This document shows, in pieces, positions 8,500 to 18,052 of a DNA stretch of 64,000 nt. Origin of the DNA: Thiotrichaceae bacterium. Its GTDB lineage: Bacteria; Pseudomonadota; Gammaproteobacteria; Eutrophobiales; Eutrophobiaceae. The translations under genes and the position numbers were made by a program. Position 1 is the first letter of the stretch. Each line of letters begins with the position of its first letter. The notes under the pieces are model-generated. The model was not told the origin of the DNA, ran no database searches, and saw only the letters and a program-made list of their open reading frames with translations. The DNA lies in NCBI GenBank assembly GCA_012960105.1, contig DUBV01000053.1:1-64000 (forward strand), given 5' to 3'.

Positions 8500-8529
8500 G
8501 TCAGGAAACGATTTAAGATGAATCCATAA

Positions 8530-9069
8530 ATGATAATTGAAGATGAAATTTCTTTGTTGGACGAAATACTCATGGAATGGAAGAAATGCATTGGAAGTGA
8601 GTATCAAGGTTATAGAAATCATGTCTATCGTATGATTCATTATTGCTTTGCTTTAAGGGGTTACGATGATGATGATCGGCAGAAAATAATTATTGCAGCT
8701 GCCTTTCATGATATCGGCATATGGATTGAGGATACGGTCGATTACATTCCGCCTTCAGTGCCTCCAGCTATGGAGTATTTAAAAAACAATAATCTAGAAC
8801 CTTGGTCGGATGAGATAAAACTCATGATAACCGAGCATCATAAGATTCGAGAGTACACAGATCATAACTTCCCGCTTATTGAAATTTTCCGTAGAGGTGA
8901 TTTAGTTGATTTTTCATTGGGGCTGTTCAAGTTTGGTATTCCTAAATCATATATAAAAGACGTTAAAGCAAAATTTCCTAACTCTGGATTTCATAAAAAC
9001 CTGATGAAGAGAGCTACAAAATGGTTTTTTAAGTATCCATTAAACCCCGCTCCAATGATGAAATGGTAA
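8530..9069 (+). CDS. HD-domain phosphohydrolase
   Basis: 179 residues. His31 in NHVYRM, the paired FHDIG (about 58-62) and TEHHKI (~100) give the metal-binding H...HD...H pattern of the HD superfamily. Members hydrolyse phosphate esters of nucleotides or small metabolites; the substrate here is unknown. It stands alone after the mobile cassette with no clear ribosome binding site at ATG 8530. Confidence 0.72.
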   Translation: MIIEDEISLLDEILMEWKKCIGSEYQGYRNHVYRMIHYCFALRGYDDDDRQKIIIAAAFHDIGIWIEDTVDYIPPSVPPAMEYLKNNNLEPWSDEIKLMITEHHKIREYTDHNFPLIEIFRRGDLVDFSLGLFKFGIPKSYIKDVKAKFPNSGFHKNLMKRATKWFFKYPLNPAPMMKW

Positions 9070-9218
9070 TACTTAATTTAGTCACTCTAACGAACATTTG
9101 CTGCTCCCTATTTCATGTTTAATCGGTTTAAGTGTTTGCTTGAATTAATATTAGATGCAATTTCTACTATTAGATGTAAAATTGCTGATTATTTCATATA
9201 AATCATAGATTTGTGCTT

Positions 9219-9605
9219 ATGGAGATATCAACTCCGGCGTTACTTTTTCCCGCAATTTCATTACTTTTGCTTGCTTACTCAAATAGATTTATGAACCTCT
9301 CTGCTTTGATTCGAGATCTAAATAAAAATGTAACTACAAATAATAAAAATAAGATTAAACGTCAGATAATGAATCTAAAAAAACGTGTCAAACTTGTTAT
9401 CGCGATGCAAATACTTGGTGTATTGAGCATCACCTTGTGTGTTATTGCCATGTTCTTCCTTTTTATAGATATGCTTCTCGTTGGAAAAATAATATTTTGT
9501 ATCAGTTTAGTACTGATGCTTTTATCCTTGGTAATTTCTCTTTACGAATTGAAGATCTCTGAACAAGCCCTATGTATAGAACTAGAAGACTTTGAATCAA
9601 AATAA
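9219..9605 (+). CDS. DUF2721 membrane protein
   Basis: About 128 residues. ISTPALLFPAISLLLLAYSNRF at the N-terminus (first helix) is the DUF2721 hallmark, followed by a basic cytoplasmic stretch and two further membrane helices (VIAMQILGVLSITLCVIAMFF, IIFCISLVLMLLSLVISLY). The C-terminal KISEQALCIELED is also typical. Biochemical role is unknown. ATG 9219 is preferred over GTG 9213; neither has a strong ribosome binding site. Confidence 0.75.
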   Translation: MEISTPALLFPAISLLLLAYSNRFMNLSALIRDLNKNVTTNNKNKIKRQIMNLKKRVKLVIAMQILGVLSITLCVIAMFFLFIDMLLVGKIIFCISLVLMLLSLVISLYELKISEQALCIELEDFESK

Positions 9606-9709
9606 CAATATTCAAATTAAAGATGAAACTTATGACTCAAATAACTATCCCATATTTATTAAAAGCTCTGTTCCAGATACGTATCGTATTAATTAAAGGG
9701 ATAACATAA

Positions 9710-10075
9710 ATGAATTACTTTTTAAAAACTCTAATATATATTTCATTCCTTTCAATTCCGGCGTTTGTTTTCTGTGAAGATAAAAAAATAAGTTCGGATG
9801 ATAGTTTTGCTGAAGTAACACAACAGGAAATTAGCGCAACTGAAAAGGAAAAAGTAGAAGCCCATATAAAAAGAATTGAAGAAAAACTTAAAAGCGAGCC
9901 CAAAGTTGAGGGTTGGGTGCTTGTTGGTGATGCCAATATGCATTTAAAAAAATATGAAGCCGCTGCAAGAGCCTATCAAGAAGCGTACATATTAAGTGAG
10001 TATTCACGTGAAACGCGAAATAAATTAAAAAGGGCTCTGTATTTTGTAAATTCTGGAATCGAAGAGATAGAATAA
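9710..10075 (+). CDS. exported TPR-like protein
   Basis: 121 residues with a signal peptide (KTLIYISFLSIPAFVFC, possible lipoprotein-like or signal peptidase I cleavage near residue 22). The mature part has one clear tetratricopeptide unit (EGWVLVGDANMHLKKYEAAARAYQEAYIL) similar to the C-terminal TPR region of cytochrome c biogenesis CcmI/CcmH proteins. No cytochrome biogenesis genes are adjacent, so a general protein-binding role in the periplasm is as far as one can go. Confidence 0.55.
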   Translation: MNYFLKTLIYISFLSIPAFVFCEDKKISSDDSFAEVTQQEISATEKEKVEAHIKRIEEKLKSEPKVEGWVLVGDANMHLKKYEAAARAYQEAYILSEYSRETRNKLKRALYFVNSGIEEIE

Positions 10076-10237
10076 CCGTTTTACATTTAATCTTTCGTTT
10101 GACCTAGGCCAAGATAACTATAAATTAATTTTCCTAGACAACATATTAATTAGTCTTTCTAAATTAATGATCTACAAACCCTAAAAGATTCTCGATAATT
10201 GAATAAGATATTAATAAAGCATCCTTAATATAACAAA

Positions 10238-10453
10238 TCAAGAACAGCACGACCCACCTTCCTGTATCGGTGGACATTTAACATCACCATACGAGCAAAA
10301 AACGCAACAATCACCTTGATTTGGTTTAAGCATTGTCTTGCAATTTTTACAATCATAGAAAAATTGGCATGAATTAGTAGGCATGATTTCTTTTTCTTTA
10401 TGTCCGCATTTTGGACAGGTAATAGTCGACTCTAAAATCAATTCATCAGACAT
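10238..10453 (-). CDS. GDCCVxC-domain zinc-ribbon protein
   Basis: 71 residues. It has an N-terminal CPKCGH pair, FYDCKNCK, then GDCCVFCSYGDVKCPPIQ, the name-giving motif of the GDCCVxC family, and a C-terminal CCS. Twelve cysteines indicate one or two metal sites. The function of the family is unknown; some homologues are selenoproteins, but here the positions are ordinary Cys codons. It lies downstream of the lower meta-pathway operon on the same strand, 135 bases away. Confidence 0.75.
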   Translation of the reverse strand: MSDELILESTITCPKCGHKEKEIMPTNSCQFFYDCKNCKTMLKPNQGDCCVFCSYGDVKCPPIQEGGSCCS

Positions 10454-10588
10454 ATTTCATTTTTTTCGTGGTGTTTTTATTTCGGATTAAACATGTCCTC
10501 TTAAAAAATATTACTTTAACTAGTGTTAACTTTATTTAGTACAGATACATAACAATTAATCTGTCTTTCTCAATACTCAGACAAAACA

Positions 10589-11377
10589 TCACACAAATCG
10601 CATAGAGACAGTTCCCAAATCCTGATAACGCACCATGATGTTATCACCAGCTTCGACTGTTACCGCAGCGGTAATACCACCCGTCATGATGAATGTTCCG
10701 GCGGGAATATCTTCACCGCGTTCTGACAACATATTTGCCAACATGGCAACACTGGATGCTGGGTGTCCAATAACAGCCGCACCGGCACCAACTTCAACGA
10801 CTTGTCCATTTTTCTCCATAACGACACCAGTAGAACGCATGTTAATATCTTCTGGGGGACATATTTTTCCACCAGTGACATAACCGGCTGAGGAAGTGTT
10901 ATCAGCAATGACACTTTTCAGGTCAAAGCGAAAATTTTCATATCGGGAATCAATGATCTCAACTGCGGGTAAAACAAAATCTATAGCTGCCATCACTGAA
11001 CCGATATGACATCCAGGACCTTTTAAACGTGTTTTTGTAACAACTGCAATTTCTGCTTCAACCTTAGGATGAATGAATTTTGAAATATCTATTTCTGCAC
11101 CATCAGGATAACTACCATAATCGGTGATAAAACCACTGATGGGTGTTTCAACCCCCATTTGTTTCATCTTGGCGAACGAGGTCAACCCCATCTTCAGGCC
11201 AGCCACTTTATTGCCACGATTTAGTTTTCTCTGGCGAATGGTCTTTTGTATAGCATAGGCGTCATCCCAATCCATATCAGGATATTCATCGGTAATCTTG
11301 ACTACAGCATTGCATTCAAGCTCCGCATTCTCTAAATACTCGGCCAATTTGTTTATTATGTTTTCGTTAAGCGTCAT
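10589..11377 (-). CDS. dmpH: 2-oxo-3-hexenedioate (4-oxalocrotonate) decarboxylase
   Basis: 262 residues, same length as DmpH/Xyl[31 protein letters not shown] and [14 protein letters not shown] are near-identical to the Pseudomonas enzyme; the Glu-rich pocket binds Mg2+. It decarboxylates 2-oxohex-3-enedioate to 2-hydroxypenta-2,4-dienoate in the cytosol. It is homologous to the hydratase two genes upstream in the operon, but the MGLTS and SRYENF blocks assign this copy to the decarboxylase. Its start overlaps the dmpG stop by four bases (ATGA). It is the last gene of the operon. Confidence 0.93.
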   Translation of the reverse strand: MTLNENIINKLAEYLENAELECNAVVKITDEYPDMDWDDAYAIQKTIRQRKLNRGNKVAGLKMGLTSFAKMKQMGVETPISGFITDYGSYPDGAEIDISKFIHPKVEAEIAVVTKTRLKGPGCHIGSVMAAIDFVLPAVEIIDSRYENFRFDLKSVIADNTSSAGYVTGGKICPPEDINMRSTGVVMEKNGQVVEVGAGAAVIGHPASSVAMLANMLSERGEDIPAGTFIMTGGITAAVTVEAGDNIMVRYQDLGTVSMRFV

Positions 11378-12411
11378 GCAGATGCTCCAGCTGCCTCACG
11401 TGACATATTCAATGCCACATCTTCAATCATATCTTCCTGACCACCAACCGTTTTAAGCTTGCCCATTTCCAGAAGGATATCGCTAGAACGTACACCATAT
11501 TTTTCCCCCGCACGTTTAGCATGCAATAGGAATGACGAATAGACACCAGCGTAACCCAAAACCAGAGAGTCCCGATCAACACGTATGGGTTGATCCATCA
11601 TTGGCGTCACAATGTCTTCAGCAATATCCATCATTTTAAAGATATCCACGCCTGTTTTAACGCCCATGCGATCCAGAACAGCAACGAAAACTTCTAATGG
11701 TGTATTCCCTGCGCCAGCTCCCAAACCCGCAACAGAACCATCAATACGATTTGCTCCTGCATCTATTGCGGCTAGGGAATTTGCCACTCCCAAAGCCAAA
11801 TTATGATGCCCATGAAAACCTAATTCGGTTTCCGGCTTGATGGCTGAACGTATCGCTTTGACACTGGCAGTTACATCATCAGGTAGCATATAACCCGCAG
11901 AATCGGTGCAGTAAATACAGTTTGCACCATAACCTTCCATTTTCAGGGCTTGTTCAACCAGTTTTTCAGGGCTAGCCATGTGTGCCATCATCAAAAAACC
12001 AACTGTATCCATGCCCAGTTCTTTCGCCAAACCGATATGTTGCTCTGTGACGTCTGCTTCAGTGCAATGCGAGGCAACTCGTATCGTTGTCACGCCTAAA
12101 TCGTGCACCATTCTTAAATGGTCAACGGTAGCAATACCCGGAATCAATAGAGCTGAAACCTTGGTGTTTTTTAATTTAGGAATCACCGCTGAAAGATATT
12201 CCTCATCGGTATGTGCCGGGAATCCATAGTTAACCGAAGCGCCGCCCAGACCATCGCCATGAGTTATTTCAATTAACGGCACACCCGCTTCATCCAAAGC
12301 AGTAGCTACTTCGATCATCTGATCGATTGAAATCTGATGGCGTTTCGCATGCATACCATCTCGTAAACACATATCGTGAACTGTTATTTCTCTACCTGCT
12401 ATATCCATCAT
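11374..12411 (-). CDS. dmpG: 4-hydroxy-2-oxovalerate aldolase
   Basis: 345 residues, standard for DmpG. The catalytic N-terminal block [18 protein letters not shown] supplies Arg-Asp and His residues at the Mn2+ site; HGHHNLALG supplies the two metal His. It cleaves 4-hydroxy-2-oxovalerate to pyruvate and acetaldehyde, or the six-carbon homologue to pyruvate and propanal, and channels the aldehyde to DmpF, encoded just upstream. The ribosome binding site is GGAG a few bases before the start. A start one codon later (MDIAG) is possible. Confidence 0.94.
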   Translation of the reverse strand: MMDIAGREITVHDMCLRDGMHAKRHQISIDQMIEVATALDEAGVPLIEITHGDGLGGASVNYGFPAHTDEEYLSAVIPKLKNTKVSALLIPGIATVDHLRMVHDLGVTTIRVASHCTEADVTEQHIGLAKELGMDTVGFLMMAHMASPEKLVEQALKMEGYGANCIYCTDSAGYMLPDDVTASVKAIRSAIKPETELGFHGHHNLALGVANSLAAIDAGANRIDGSVAGLGAGAGNTPLEVFVAVLDRMGVKTGVDIFKMMDIAEDIVTPMMDQPIRVDRDSLVLGYAGVYSSFLLHAKRAGEKYGVRSSDILLEMGKLKTVGGQEDMIEDVALNMSREAAGASA

Positions 12412-12455
12412 TATCTCCTGGAATAACCTTTATCTATTCTTGAATTATTTATTGA

Positions 12456-13367
12456 TTAGGCCGCTTGTACTTTCTCAAGCACCAAAGTCCCATTGAGTAT
12501 TTCCTCGGCAAACATTTCAGCTGTTCTCAAACCCGCTGCAGTCATAATATCGAGGTTGCCCGCATATTTTGGCAGATAATCCCCCAGACCTTCGACCTCC
12601 ATAAAAACAGAGACTCGGTTACCGTCAAACACCGGGCCATTTTTCAATCGATAACCTGGGACGTACTTTTGTACTTCTGCCAGCATTTCGTGGATAGACT
12701 TTGTGATTGCTTCCTGATCAGGCGTGTCTTTGGTCAAGCAATGTACTGTGTCGCGCATCATTAGAGGCGGTTCTGCAGGGTTAAGAATAATAATTGCCTT
12801 GCCTTTCTTGGCGCCGCCCACTTTCTCAACGGCACCGGAAGTCGTACTGGTAAATTCATCAATATTTTTTCGCGTACCTGGTCCTGCTGAACGTGAGGAC
12901 ACTGTAGCAACAATCTCGCCGTATTCCACTTCCTGAACACGACTAATTGCTGCAACCATAGGAATCGTGGCCTGACCACCACAGGTCACCATATTGACAT
13001 TCATTTCTTTCTTACCGACATGTTCTTGCATATTCACTGGTGGCACGCAATAAGGGCCAATGGCGGCAGGTGTCAAATCAATCATCATGGAGCCTTGTTC
13101 CTGAACCTTGCGATTATTTTCTTCATGCACATAAGCCGAAGTGGCATCGAAGCAAATTTGGATATTATCTTCCTGCATATGTTTCACTAATCCATCAATA
13201 CCTTCGTGTGTGGTCTTCAATCCAGCTACTCTAGCTTTTTCTAATCCATCTGAATCCGGATCGATTCCAACCATCCACACCGGATTGATAAGTTCACTAC
13301 GCAGGGCCTTGGCCATTAAATCCGTGCCAATGTTTCCTGATCCAATTAATGCTGCATTTACTTTCAT
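12456..13367 (-). CDS. dmpF: acetaldehyde/propanal dehydrogenase (acylating)
   Basis: 303 residues from ATG 13367, which has GGAGAAG just upstream and begins with the family's NAD-binding [16 protein letters not shown] longer frame extends to 13547 but runs into dmpE and adds non-family sequence. The catalytic Cys lies in [12 protein letters not shown]. It oxidises acetaldehyde (or propanal) to acetyl-CoA (or propionyl-CoA) with NAD+ and CoA, in complex with DmpG. Propionyl-CoA formation would link to the prp genes about 20 kb away. Confidence 0.94.
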   Translation of the reverse strand: MKVNAALIGSGNIGTDLMAKALRSELINPVWMVGIDPDSDGLEKARVAGLKTTHEGIDGLVKHMQEDNIQICFDATSAYVHEENNRKVQEQGSMMIDLTPAAIGPYCVPPVNMQEHVGKKEMNVNMVTCGGQATIPMVAAISRVQEVEYGEIVATVSSRSAGPGTRKNIDEFTSTTSGAVEKVGGAKKGKAIIILNPAEPPLMMRDTVHCLTKDTPDQEAITKSIHEMLAEVQKYVPGYRLKNGPVFDGNRVSVFMEVEGLGDYLPKYAGNLDIMTAAGLRTAEMFAEEILNGTLVLEKVQAA

Positions 13368-13381
13368 GTTTCTTCTCCGAA

Positions 13382-14170
13382 TTAAACGAACCGCACTGCG
13401 GCTGTTCCTATTCCACCAATGATTAAACTCATATTGTCGCCAGGTTTTATTGGCTCTAGTGGTACCAGTGAGCCAGATAAAATAACCTCGCCTGCTTTTA
13501 AAGGAATACCAAACTCTCCCAGGGTATTCGCCAACCAGGTTACACAATTGATTGGTGAACCCAGTGCTGCTGCACCGGCACCTGTTGAAACAACTTCACC
13601 ATTTTTTTCGAGCACCATGCCGCAGGTTGTCAGATCGACCTTTCGTGGATCCACTGCCTGATCGCCGAGCACGAATAAACCACAGGAAGCATTATCAGCA
13701 ATGGTGTCCTGAATCTTGATTTTCCAGTCCTTTATCCTTGAATCAACGATTTCATAACAAGGCATAACAAAGTCTGTGGCTCTAAGTACATCTGCATTTG
13801 TGACGCCGGGCCCTATCAAATCTTTTTTTAAGATAAAGGCGATTTCACCTTCTGCTTTGGGTTGAATCAATTCACTACTGATGGGCATGTCTTCACCGTT
13901 TGCACAGATCATTCGGTCAGTGAGATATCCAAAATCTGGTTGGTGTACGTTCAACATATTCTGCACAGCTGCACTGGTGACACCAATTTTTTTACCAATA
14001 ATCGTTTCACCATCGGCCTGCCTGCGATCAACCAGATGTAACGAAATATGATAGGCATCCTCTATGGTGATATCTGGCTCTCTGTCCGTTAGTGGTTCGA
14101 CCATGGTGCGATTACGTAACGCGTCATAGAGTTCGTCGCCCAAAGTTTTAATTTTTGCTTTATCCATCAT
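13382..14170 (-). CDS. dmpE: 2-hydroxypenta-2,4-dienoate (2-oxopent-4-enoate) hydratase
   Basis: 262 residues. [45 protein letters not shown] and [17 protein letters not shown] match DmpE/XylJ/BphH closely. It adds water to 2-hydroxypenta-2,4-dienoate to give 4-hydroxy-2-oxovalerate, the substrate of DmpG. Like its paralogue DmpH it uses a divalent metal held by acidic residues in the EGE motif. It lies 14 bases upstream of dmpF and 41 downstream of dmpC. Confidence 0.94.
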   Translation of the reverse strand: MMDKAKIKTLGDELYDALRNRTMVEPLTDREPDITIEDAYHISLHLVDRRQADGETIIGKKIGVTSAAVQNMLNVHQPDFGYLTDRMICANGEDMPISSELIQPKAEGEIAFILKKDLIGPGVTNADVLRATDFVMPCYEIVDSRIKDWKIKIQDTIADNASCGLFVLGDQAVDPRKVDLTTCGMVLEKNGEVVSTGAGAAALGSPINCVTWLANTLGEFGIPLKAGEVILSGSLVPLEPIKPGDNMSLIIGGIGTAAVRFV

Positions 14171-14211
14171 GTTTAAAATTTTGCCCTGATGTTTTTATTA
14201 AGATTATTATT

Positions 14212-15672
14212 TTATAGCTTGATACACACATTCTTCAATTCGGTATAAAACTCCAATGAGTGTACACCACCTTCACGACCAATACCGGAGCCTTTCATGC
14301 CGCCGAATGGCGTACGTAAATCACGTAGAAACCAACTATTAACCCAAACAATACCACTGTCTATTTGAGCTGCTACACGATGTGCTCGCGAGATATTTTC
14401 TGTCCATACGGATGAGGCCAAACCATACTCTGTATCATTCGCCAATTGAATGGCTTCTTCTTCTGTATCAAAAGGACGTATATGGCAACAGGGTCCGAAT
14501 ATTTCTTCTCGTATGACTGTTGCATCATCAGCCAGGCCAGTCCAGATCGTTGGCTCAACCCATGCACCCCCTTTTAAATCTTCCGGCATATCAGGAACAC
14601 CACCACCGGTAACCACTGTTGCACCCTCTTCTGCTGCATTTTTGTAGTAGGACAGAACTTTTTCCTGATGTGTTTTGCTGACCAATGGGCCCATGTTGCT
14701 GTCTTTATCCTCAGGAACCCCTACCTTGAGTCCTTCTGCAGATTGTTTCAAACGTTCTACAAATTCATCAAAGATAGAGCGTTCGACAAATACGCGTTCG
14801 GTACCAAGACAAACCTGGCCACAATTGGCAAATACGGAACGTGTCGTACCTTCTATTGCTTTATCCATATCGCAATCGGCAAAAACCACGGCCGGATTTT
14901 TACCACCCAGTTCCAGAGAAATATCACGCACACCAACAGCTGCTGCTTGCATGATGGCAGTCCCCGTTAGGGTTTCCCCTGTGAAGGTAATGGCATCAAC
15001 ATCAGCATGTTGTGTTAAATAAGCACCAGCAGAATCAGGACCAAAGCCATGTACAACATTGAACACGCCTTTAGGGATACCCGCATCATTCATGACTTCT
15101 CCCAGTAATGCTGTTGTGGTGGGGGTTTCTTCAGAAGGTTTCACGATAACGGTATTACCGCAGGCCAAAGCAGGGCCAACTTTCCAGGTCATTAATAATA
15201 ATGGCAAATTCCATGGGCTAATGACGGCGATTACGCCTTTTGGGGCACGTAATGCATAGTTAATCGCGCCAGTGCCATCGGGTGTGGGCATGGTGAATAA
15301 TTCTGTTCCTTCGTTTTTGATGGTATCGGCAAAGACTTTGAAGTTTGCAGCACCTCGAGGGATATCAATATGTCGTGCCAATGAATAGGGTTTGCCAGTA
15401 TCGGCACATTCAGCCTCAAGGAATTCATCAAAGCGCGCGTTGATACCGTCGGCGACTTTATACAATAAATTTACCCGTTCATTAACATCCATGCTCCCCC
15501 ATTCACTCTGTAACGCGGCACGAGCAGAAGATACGGCCTGATTGACTTCATCCATACCGCCTTCGTGAACTGTTGCGATCTGTTTGCCATTGATGGGATT
15601 GATGTTTTCAAATGTTTTGCCGTTTGATGAACCAACAAATTCACCATTGATAAAATGTTTTATTTCTTTCAT
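14212..15672 (-). CDS. dmpC: 2-hydroxymuconic semialdehyde dehydrogenase
   Basis: 486 residues. Aldehyde dehydrogenase marks: ISPWNLPLLLMTWKVGPALACGNTVIVKPSE (cofactor fold, in two parts of the sequence near 150-180), LELGGKNP with the general base Glu, and NCGQVCLGTERV with the nucleophilic Cys (~290). FINGEFVGSSNGKTFENINP at the N-terminus is typical of DmpC/XylG. It oxidises the catechol ring-cleavage product to 4-oxalocrotonate with NAD+. It is the second gene of the operon. Other semialdehyde substrates are possible in this family. Confidence 0.92.
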   Translation of the reverse strand: MKEIKHFINGEFVGSSNGKTFENINPINGKQIATVHEGGMDEVNQAVSSARAALQSEWGSMDVNERVNLLYKVADGINARFDEFLEAECADTGKPYSLARHIDIPRGAANFKVFADTIKNEGTELFTMPTPDGTGAINYALRAPKGVIAVISPWNLPLLLMTWKVGPALACGNTVIVKPSEETPTTTALLGEVMNDAGIPKGVFNVVHGFGPDSAGAYLTQHADVDAITFTGETLTGTAIMQAAAVGVRDISLELGGKNPAVVFADCDMDKAIEGTTRSVFANCGQVCLGTERVFVERSIFDEFVERLKQSAEGLKVGVPEDKDSNMGPLVSKTHQEKVLSYYKNAAEEGATVVTGGGVPDMPEDLKGGAWVEPTIWTGLADDATVIREEIFGPCCHIRPFDTEEEAIQLANDTEYGLASSVWTENISRAHRVAAQIDSGIVWVNSWFLRDLRTPFGGMKGSGIGREGGVHSLEFYTELKNVCIKL

Positions 15673-15720
15673 GAGATAGTTTTTTAACGATTGTGATTAT
15701 TGTTTTATAAATTTTTATGA

Positions 15721-16134
15721 TTATTTCAAGCCAATAGCGGCCAGGCCTGCCGCCGCACATTCCGCATCTTCTTCTTCCGATGCACCAGAAACACCGATTG
15801 CCCCGATAACCATATCTTCAACGATAATTGGAAGACCGCCACCAAACATCATCATGCGATCAACACCTAGCAAACCATCTTTAACGGCCTGTGAGAATGA
15901 GTCCAAAACAGTAGACCAGTCAGCCGTCGAGAAGCCAAAACTGACCGCGGTATAAGCCTTATCTTTTGCAATATCTATCGAATGAAATGGTGCGCCAGGC
16001 ATTCTCAAAGATGCCGCAAGGTGTCCACCTTGGTCGACAACAGCAACATTAACCTTAACGCCAATTGATTCCGCATGTCTAACCGCTGCGACCACGGCAT
16101 CATTGCCTGCCTGCCAGCAGATGTTCTTTTGCAT
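15721..16134 (-). CDS. HbpS/GlcG-family heme-binding-like protein
   Basis: About 137 residues from ATG 16134; a TTG at 16149 is an alternative start. The domain (DUF336) shows VNVAVVDQGGHLAASLRMPGAPF, KAYTAVSFG and a GGGLPI...GAIGVSGAS C-terminus. Family members bind heme or act as small accessory proteins; the same gene type often opens or accompanies aromatic meta-pathway operons, where its role is unproven. Being first in this operon, it lies about 65 bases downstream of the predicted sigma-54 transcription start. Confidence 0.85.
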   Translation of the reverse strand: MQKNICWQAGNDAVVAAVRHAESIGVKVNVAVVDQGGHLAASLRMPGAPFHSIDIAKDKAYTAVSFGFSTADWSTVLDSFSQAVKDGLLGVDRMMMFGGGLPIIVEDMVIGAIGVSGASEEEDAECAAAGLAAIGLK

Positions 16135-16209
16135 TACTGCTATTTCCAATTCAATCTACCTTATTTAATCAGCCGAACATAACGACTAAAAATATCAAGT
16201 GTATAGACT

Positions 16210-16224
16210 TGCAGGATTCATGCC
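16210..16224 (-). promoter_or_regulatory. sigma-54 (-24/-12) promoter of the lower meta operon
   Basis: On the minus strand the sequence reads GGCATGAATCCTGCA. GG and GC are exactly ten bases apart and the flanks match the consensus TGGCACG-N4-TTGCA at all but two positions. Transcription would begin near 16199 and run into the HbpS-like gene. An activator-site-like palindrome lies about 98 bases upstream of that start. Confidence 0.7.
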
Positions 16225-16289
16225 TTGCTCCTATCTATTTGTTTTAATTAAATTTATTGTTATTTTTATCAAAATAATACTGCCTGAAT

Positions 16290-16305
16290 TTGATCATATG
16301 ATAAA
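16290..16305. promoter_or_regulatory. XylR/DmpR-type upstream activating site
   Basis: TTGATCATATGATAAA matches the XylR/DmpR site TTGATCAATTGATCAA at 13 of 16 positions and is an imperfect palindrome. It lies about 100 bases upstream of the predicted sigma-54 start, the usual range for enhancer-binding proteins. A 15-of-16 match occurs at 62124-62139 in front of the phenol hydroxylase operon. Confidence 0.65.
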
Positions 16306-16388
16306 GCAGGAAGTGGGAGCGTTTATAAGCTCCAGTCTCATAGTTATTTATATAGTGAATTGAAAGCGACTTCATTTAGAATGGCTTG

Positions 16389-17663
16389 ATGTCACTCGAC
16401 CTCGAATTTGTCAGAAAACAATTTCCAGCATTCAATAATGATGAAACTTCGTCGTGGATTTTTATGGAGAACGCAGGAGGCAGTTACGTCCCTGAATCAG
16501 TCATAAATAAGCTAAATCATTTTATGATTCACACCAAGGTTCAGCCCTATGGACTTTATCAGCCATCAATTGATGCCACTCAAGCCATAGAGAAAAGCAC
16601 CTGTCTAATGGCCGAAATGATAAACGCAACTCATAGTGAAGTAGTGATAGGTCACTGTACAACCATGAATCTTGTCATGCTTTCTCTCGCGCTCAAATCA
16701 TGGTTTATGCCAAGCGATGAAATCATCGTTACCAATCAGGATCATGAATCTAATATCAGTCCCTGGCGACGATTAGCTGAATCAGGTCAGAAAATTATCG
16801 AGTGGAAAATGAATTCAAACAATGCAGAACTCGACATTGCCCATCTTGAGTCATTACTTTCAAACAAAACAAAACTTGTTTGCATGACGCACAGCTCAAA
16901 TATTGTTGCTTCTGTGAATGATATTAAAAAAATTGCAGATTTGGTTCATGCCAATGGTGCCCTGTTACTGGTCGATGGTGTTTCATATGCACCACACCAC
17001 AGCATTAATGTGAAAGATCTCAATGTAGATTTTTATGTTCTAAGTCTCTACAAGACCTTCGGCCCACATCTTGGCTTATTGTATGTTGATAAAAAACATC
17101 ATGACAAACTGACAAATCAATCGTTAGAGTTCATGCCAAAACAATACGAGAAAATTACCACTCCAGGCTCGCCCAATTATCTACGAATTGCATTAAACCC
17201 TGGTGGTGTTAACCATGAGGAAGCGGCATGTCTCTCAGGGCTGACCGATTATTACCGACTGCTCCATGGGCATCATTTCACAAAGAACAAAGAATCTGTA
17301 TTTGCAGTTGTTGAGGACGTTTTTAAATTGATAGCAGATCATCAAGCGAAACTATCTAAAATATTTATTGAATATATCAATGAAAATAATGCAATTAAGT
17401 TGATCGGAAAAAATGAGTCGGACACTAATTTACGTTCCCCTACCTTTGCATTTACTTTGAAAAACAAGCTTTCCTGTCAAGATGTTGTTAAAGCTTTAGC
17501 AAAAAGAAACATAGCTGCTCAAGCGGGAAGTTTTTATGCGTGGCGTTGTCTTGAGGCGCTAGGCATAAACCCATATGAAGGTTTAGCCCGTGTTAGTTTT
17601 GCGCATTACAACACTGAAAATGAAGTCCATTTACTGTGCCAAAGTCTAAATGAGATTTTATGA
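16389..17663 (+). CDS. class V aminotransferase / cysteine desulfurase-like protein
   Basis: About 424 residues. Fold-type I PLP enzyme: HESNISPWRRLA, LLLVDGVSYAPHHSIN, and LSLYKTFGPHLG with the PLP-binding Lys. These match the cysteine-desulfurase-like subfamily (VC1184/TIGR01976 type) rather than IscS or SufS, since the C-terminal catalytic-Cys loop is absent. The substrate is unknown. It diverges from the lower meta operon; its stop overlaps the next start (ATGA), so it heads a three-gene unit. ATG 16389 is chosen; the codon before it is TTG. Confidence 0.78.
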   Translation: MSLDLEFVRKQFPAFNNDETSSWIFMENAGGSYVPESVINKLNHFMIHTKVQPYGLYQPSIDATQAIEKSTCLMAEMINATHSEVVIGHCTTMNLVMLSLALKSWFMPSDEIIVTNQDHESNISPWRRLAESGQKIIEWKMNSNNAELDIAHLESLLSNKTKLVCMTHSSNIVASVNDIKKIADLVHANGALLLVDGVSYAPHHSINVKDLNVDFYVLSLYKTFGPHLGLLYVDKKHHDKLTNQSLEFMPKQYEKITTPGSPNYLRIALNPGGVNHEEAACLSGLTDYYRLLHGHHFTKNKESVFAVVEDVFKLIADHQAKLSKIFIEYINENNAIKLIGKNESDTNLRSPTFAFTLKNKLSCQDVVKALAKRNIAAQAGSFYAWRCLEALGINPYEGLARVSFAHYNTENEVHLLCQSLNEIL

Positions 17664-18052
17664 ATAAATATAAATTTTATGTTTTGATTTGTCTGTCCTT
17701 AGTATCTATTGAATTATCAGCTGCTGTCACTTATGACAATGTCATTCATCATCAAGTATTTTTATGGTTAAACAAAGATGTTAATAATGACGTGATTGAC
17801 AATATTATTAGCGAAACAAAAAAATTAAATACCATTCCAGGGATTCTATATTTAAGTGTTGGTTCGGTGATTTCAAGTGAAAGAGATATTGTCGATGATA
17901 GTTATCATATTGGTATTCATATGACATTTAAATCTGTAGCTGACATGAAAACCTATTTACAACACCCATATCATCAGGAATATTTACGTGTTTACGTCAA
18001 ACCAGTATTGGAAAAGATACGTGTTTACGATTTCTCAGAAACTATTCCATGA
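17660..18052 (+). CDS. exported Dabb (stress-responsive A/B barrel) domain protein
   Basis: 130 residues with an N-terminal signal peptide (YKFYVLICLSLVSIELSAA), then a dimeric alpha/beta barrel domain: IHHQVFLWLNKDV, ILYLSVGSV, SYHIGIHMTFKSVADMKTYLQHPYHQEY. Dabb proteins form small barrels that bind or act on hydrophobic molecules; an exported version is less usual. It is translationally coupled to both neighbours through 4-base overlaps. Function here is not known. Confidence 0.72.
   Translation: MNKYKFYVLICLSLVSIELSAAVTYDNVIHHQVFLWLNKDVNNDVIDNIISETKKLNTIPGILYLSVGSVISSERDIVDDSYHIGIHMTFKSVADMKTYLQHPYHQEYLRVYVKPVLEKIRVYDFSETIP

Noticed and set aside
13368-13547. N-terminal extension of about 60 residues on acetaldehyde dehydrogenase
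   Set aside because: It overlaps dmpE, has no family similarity, and the internal ATG at 13367 has a good ribosome binding site and gives the normal N-terminus.
14668-15022. Long frames opposite the dmpC gene
   Set aside because: They are antisense shadows of a well-conserved dehydrogenase and show no independent features.
16200-16223. Eight-codon reading frame with an AGGAG site (MNPASLYT) upstream of the HbpS-like gene, a possible leader peptide
   Set aside because: It lies within and just after the -24/-12 element, so most of it would be upstream of the predicted transcription start and not be transcribed.
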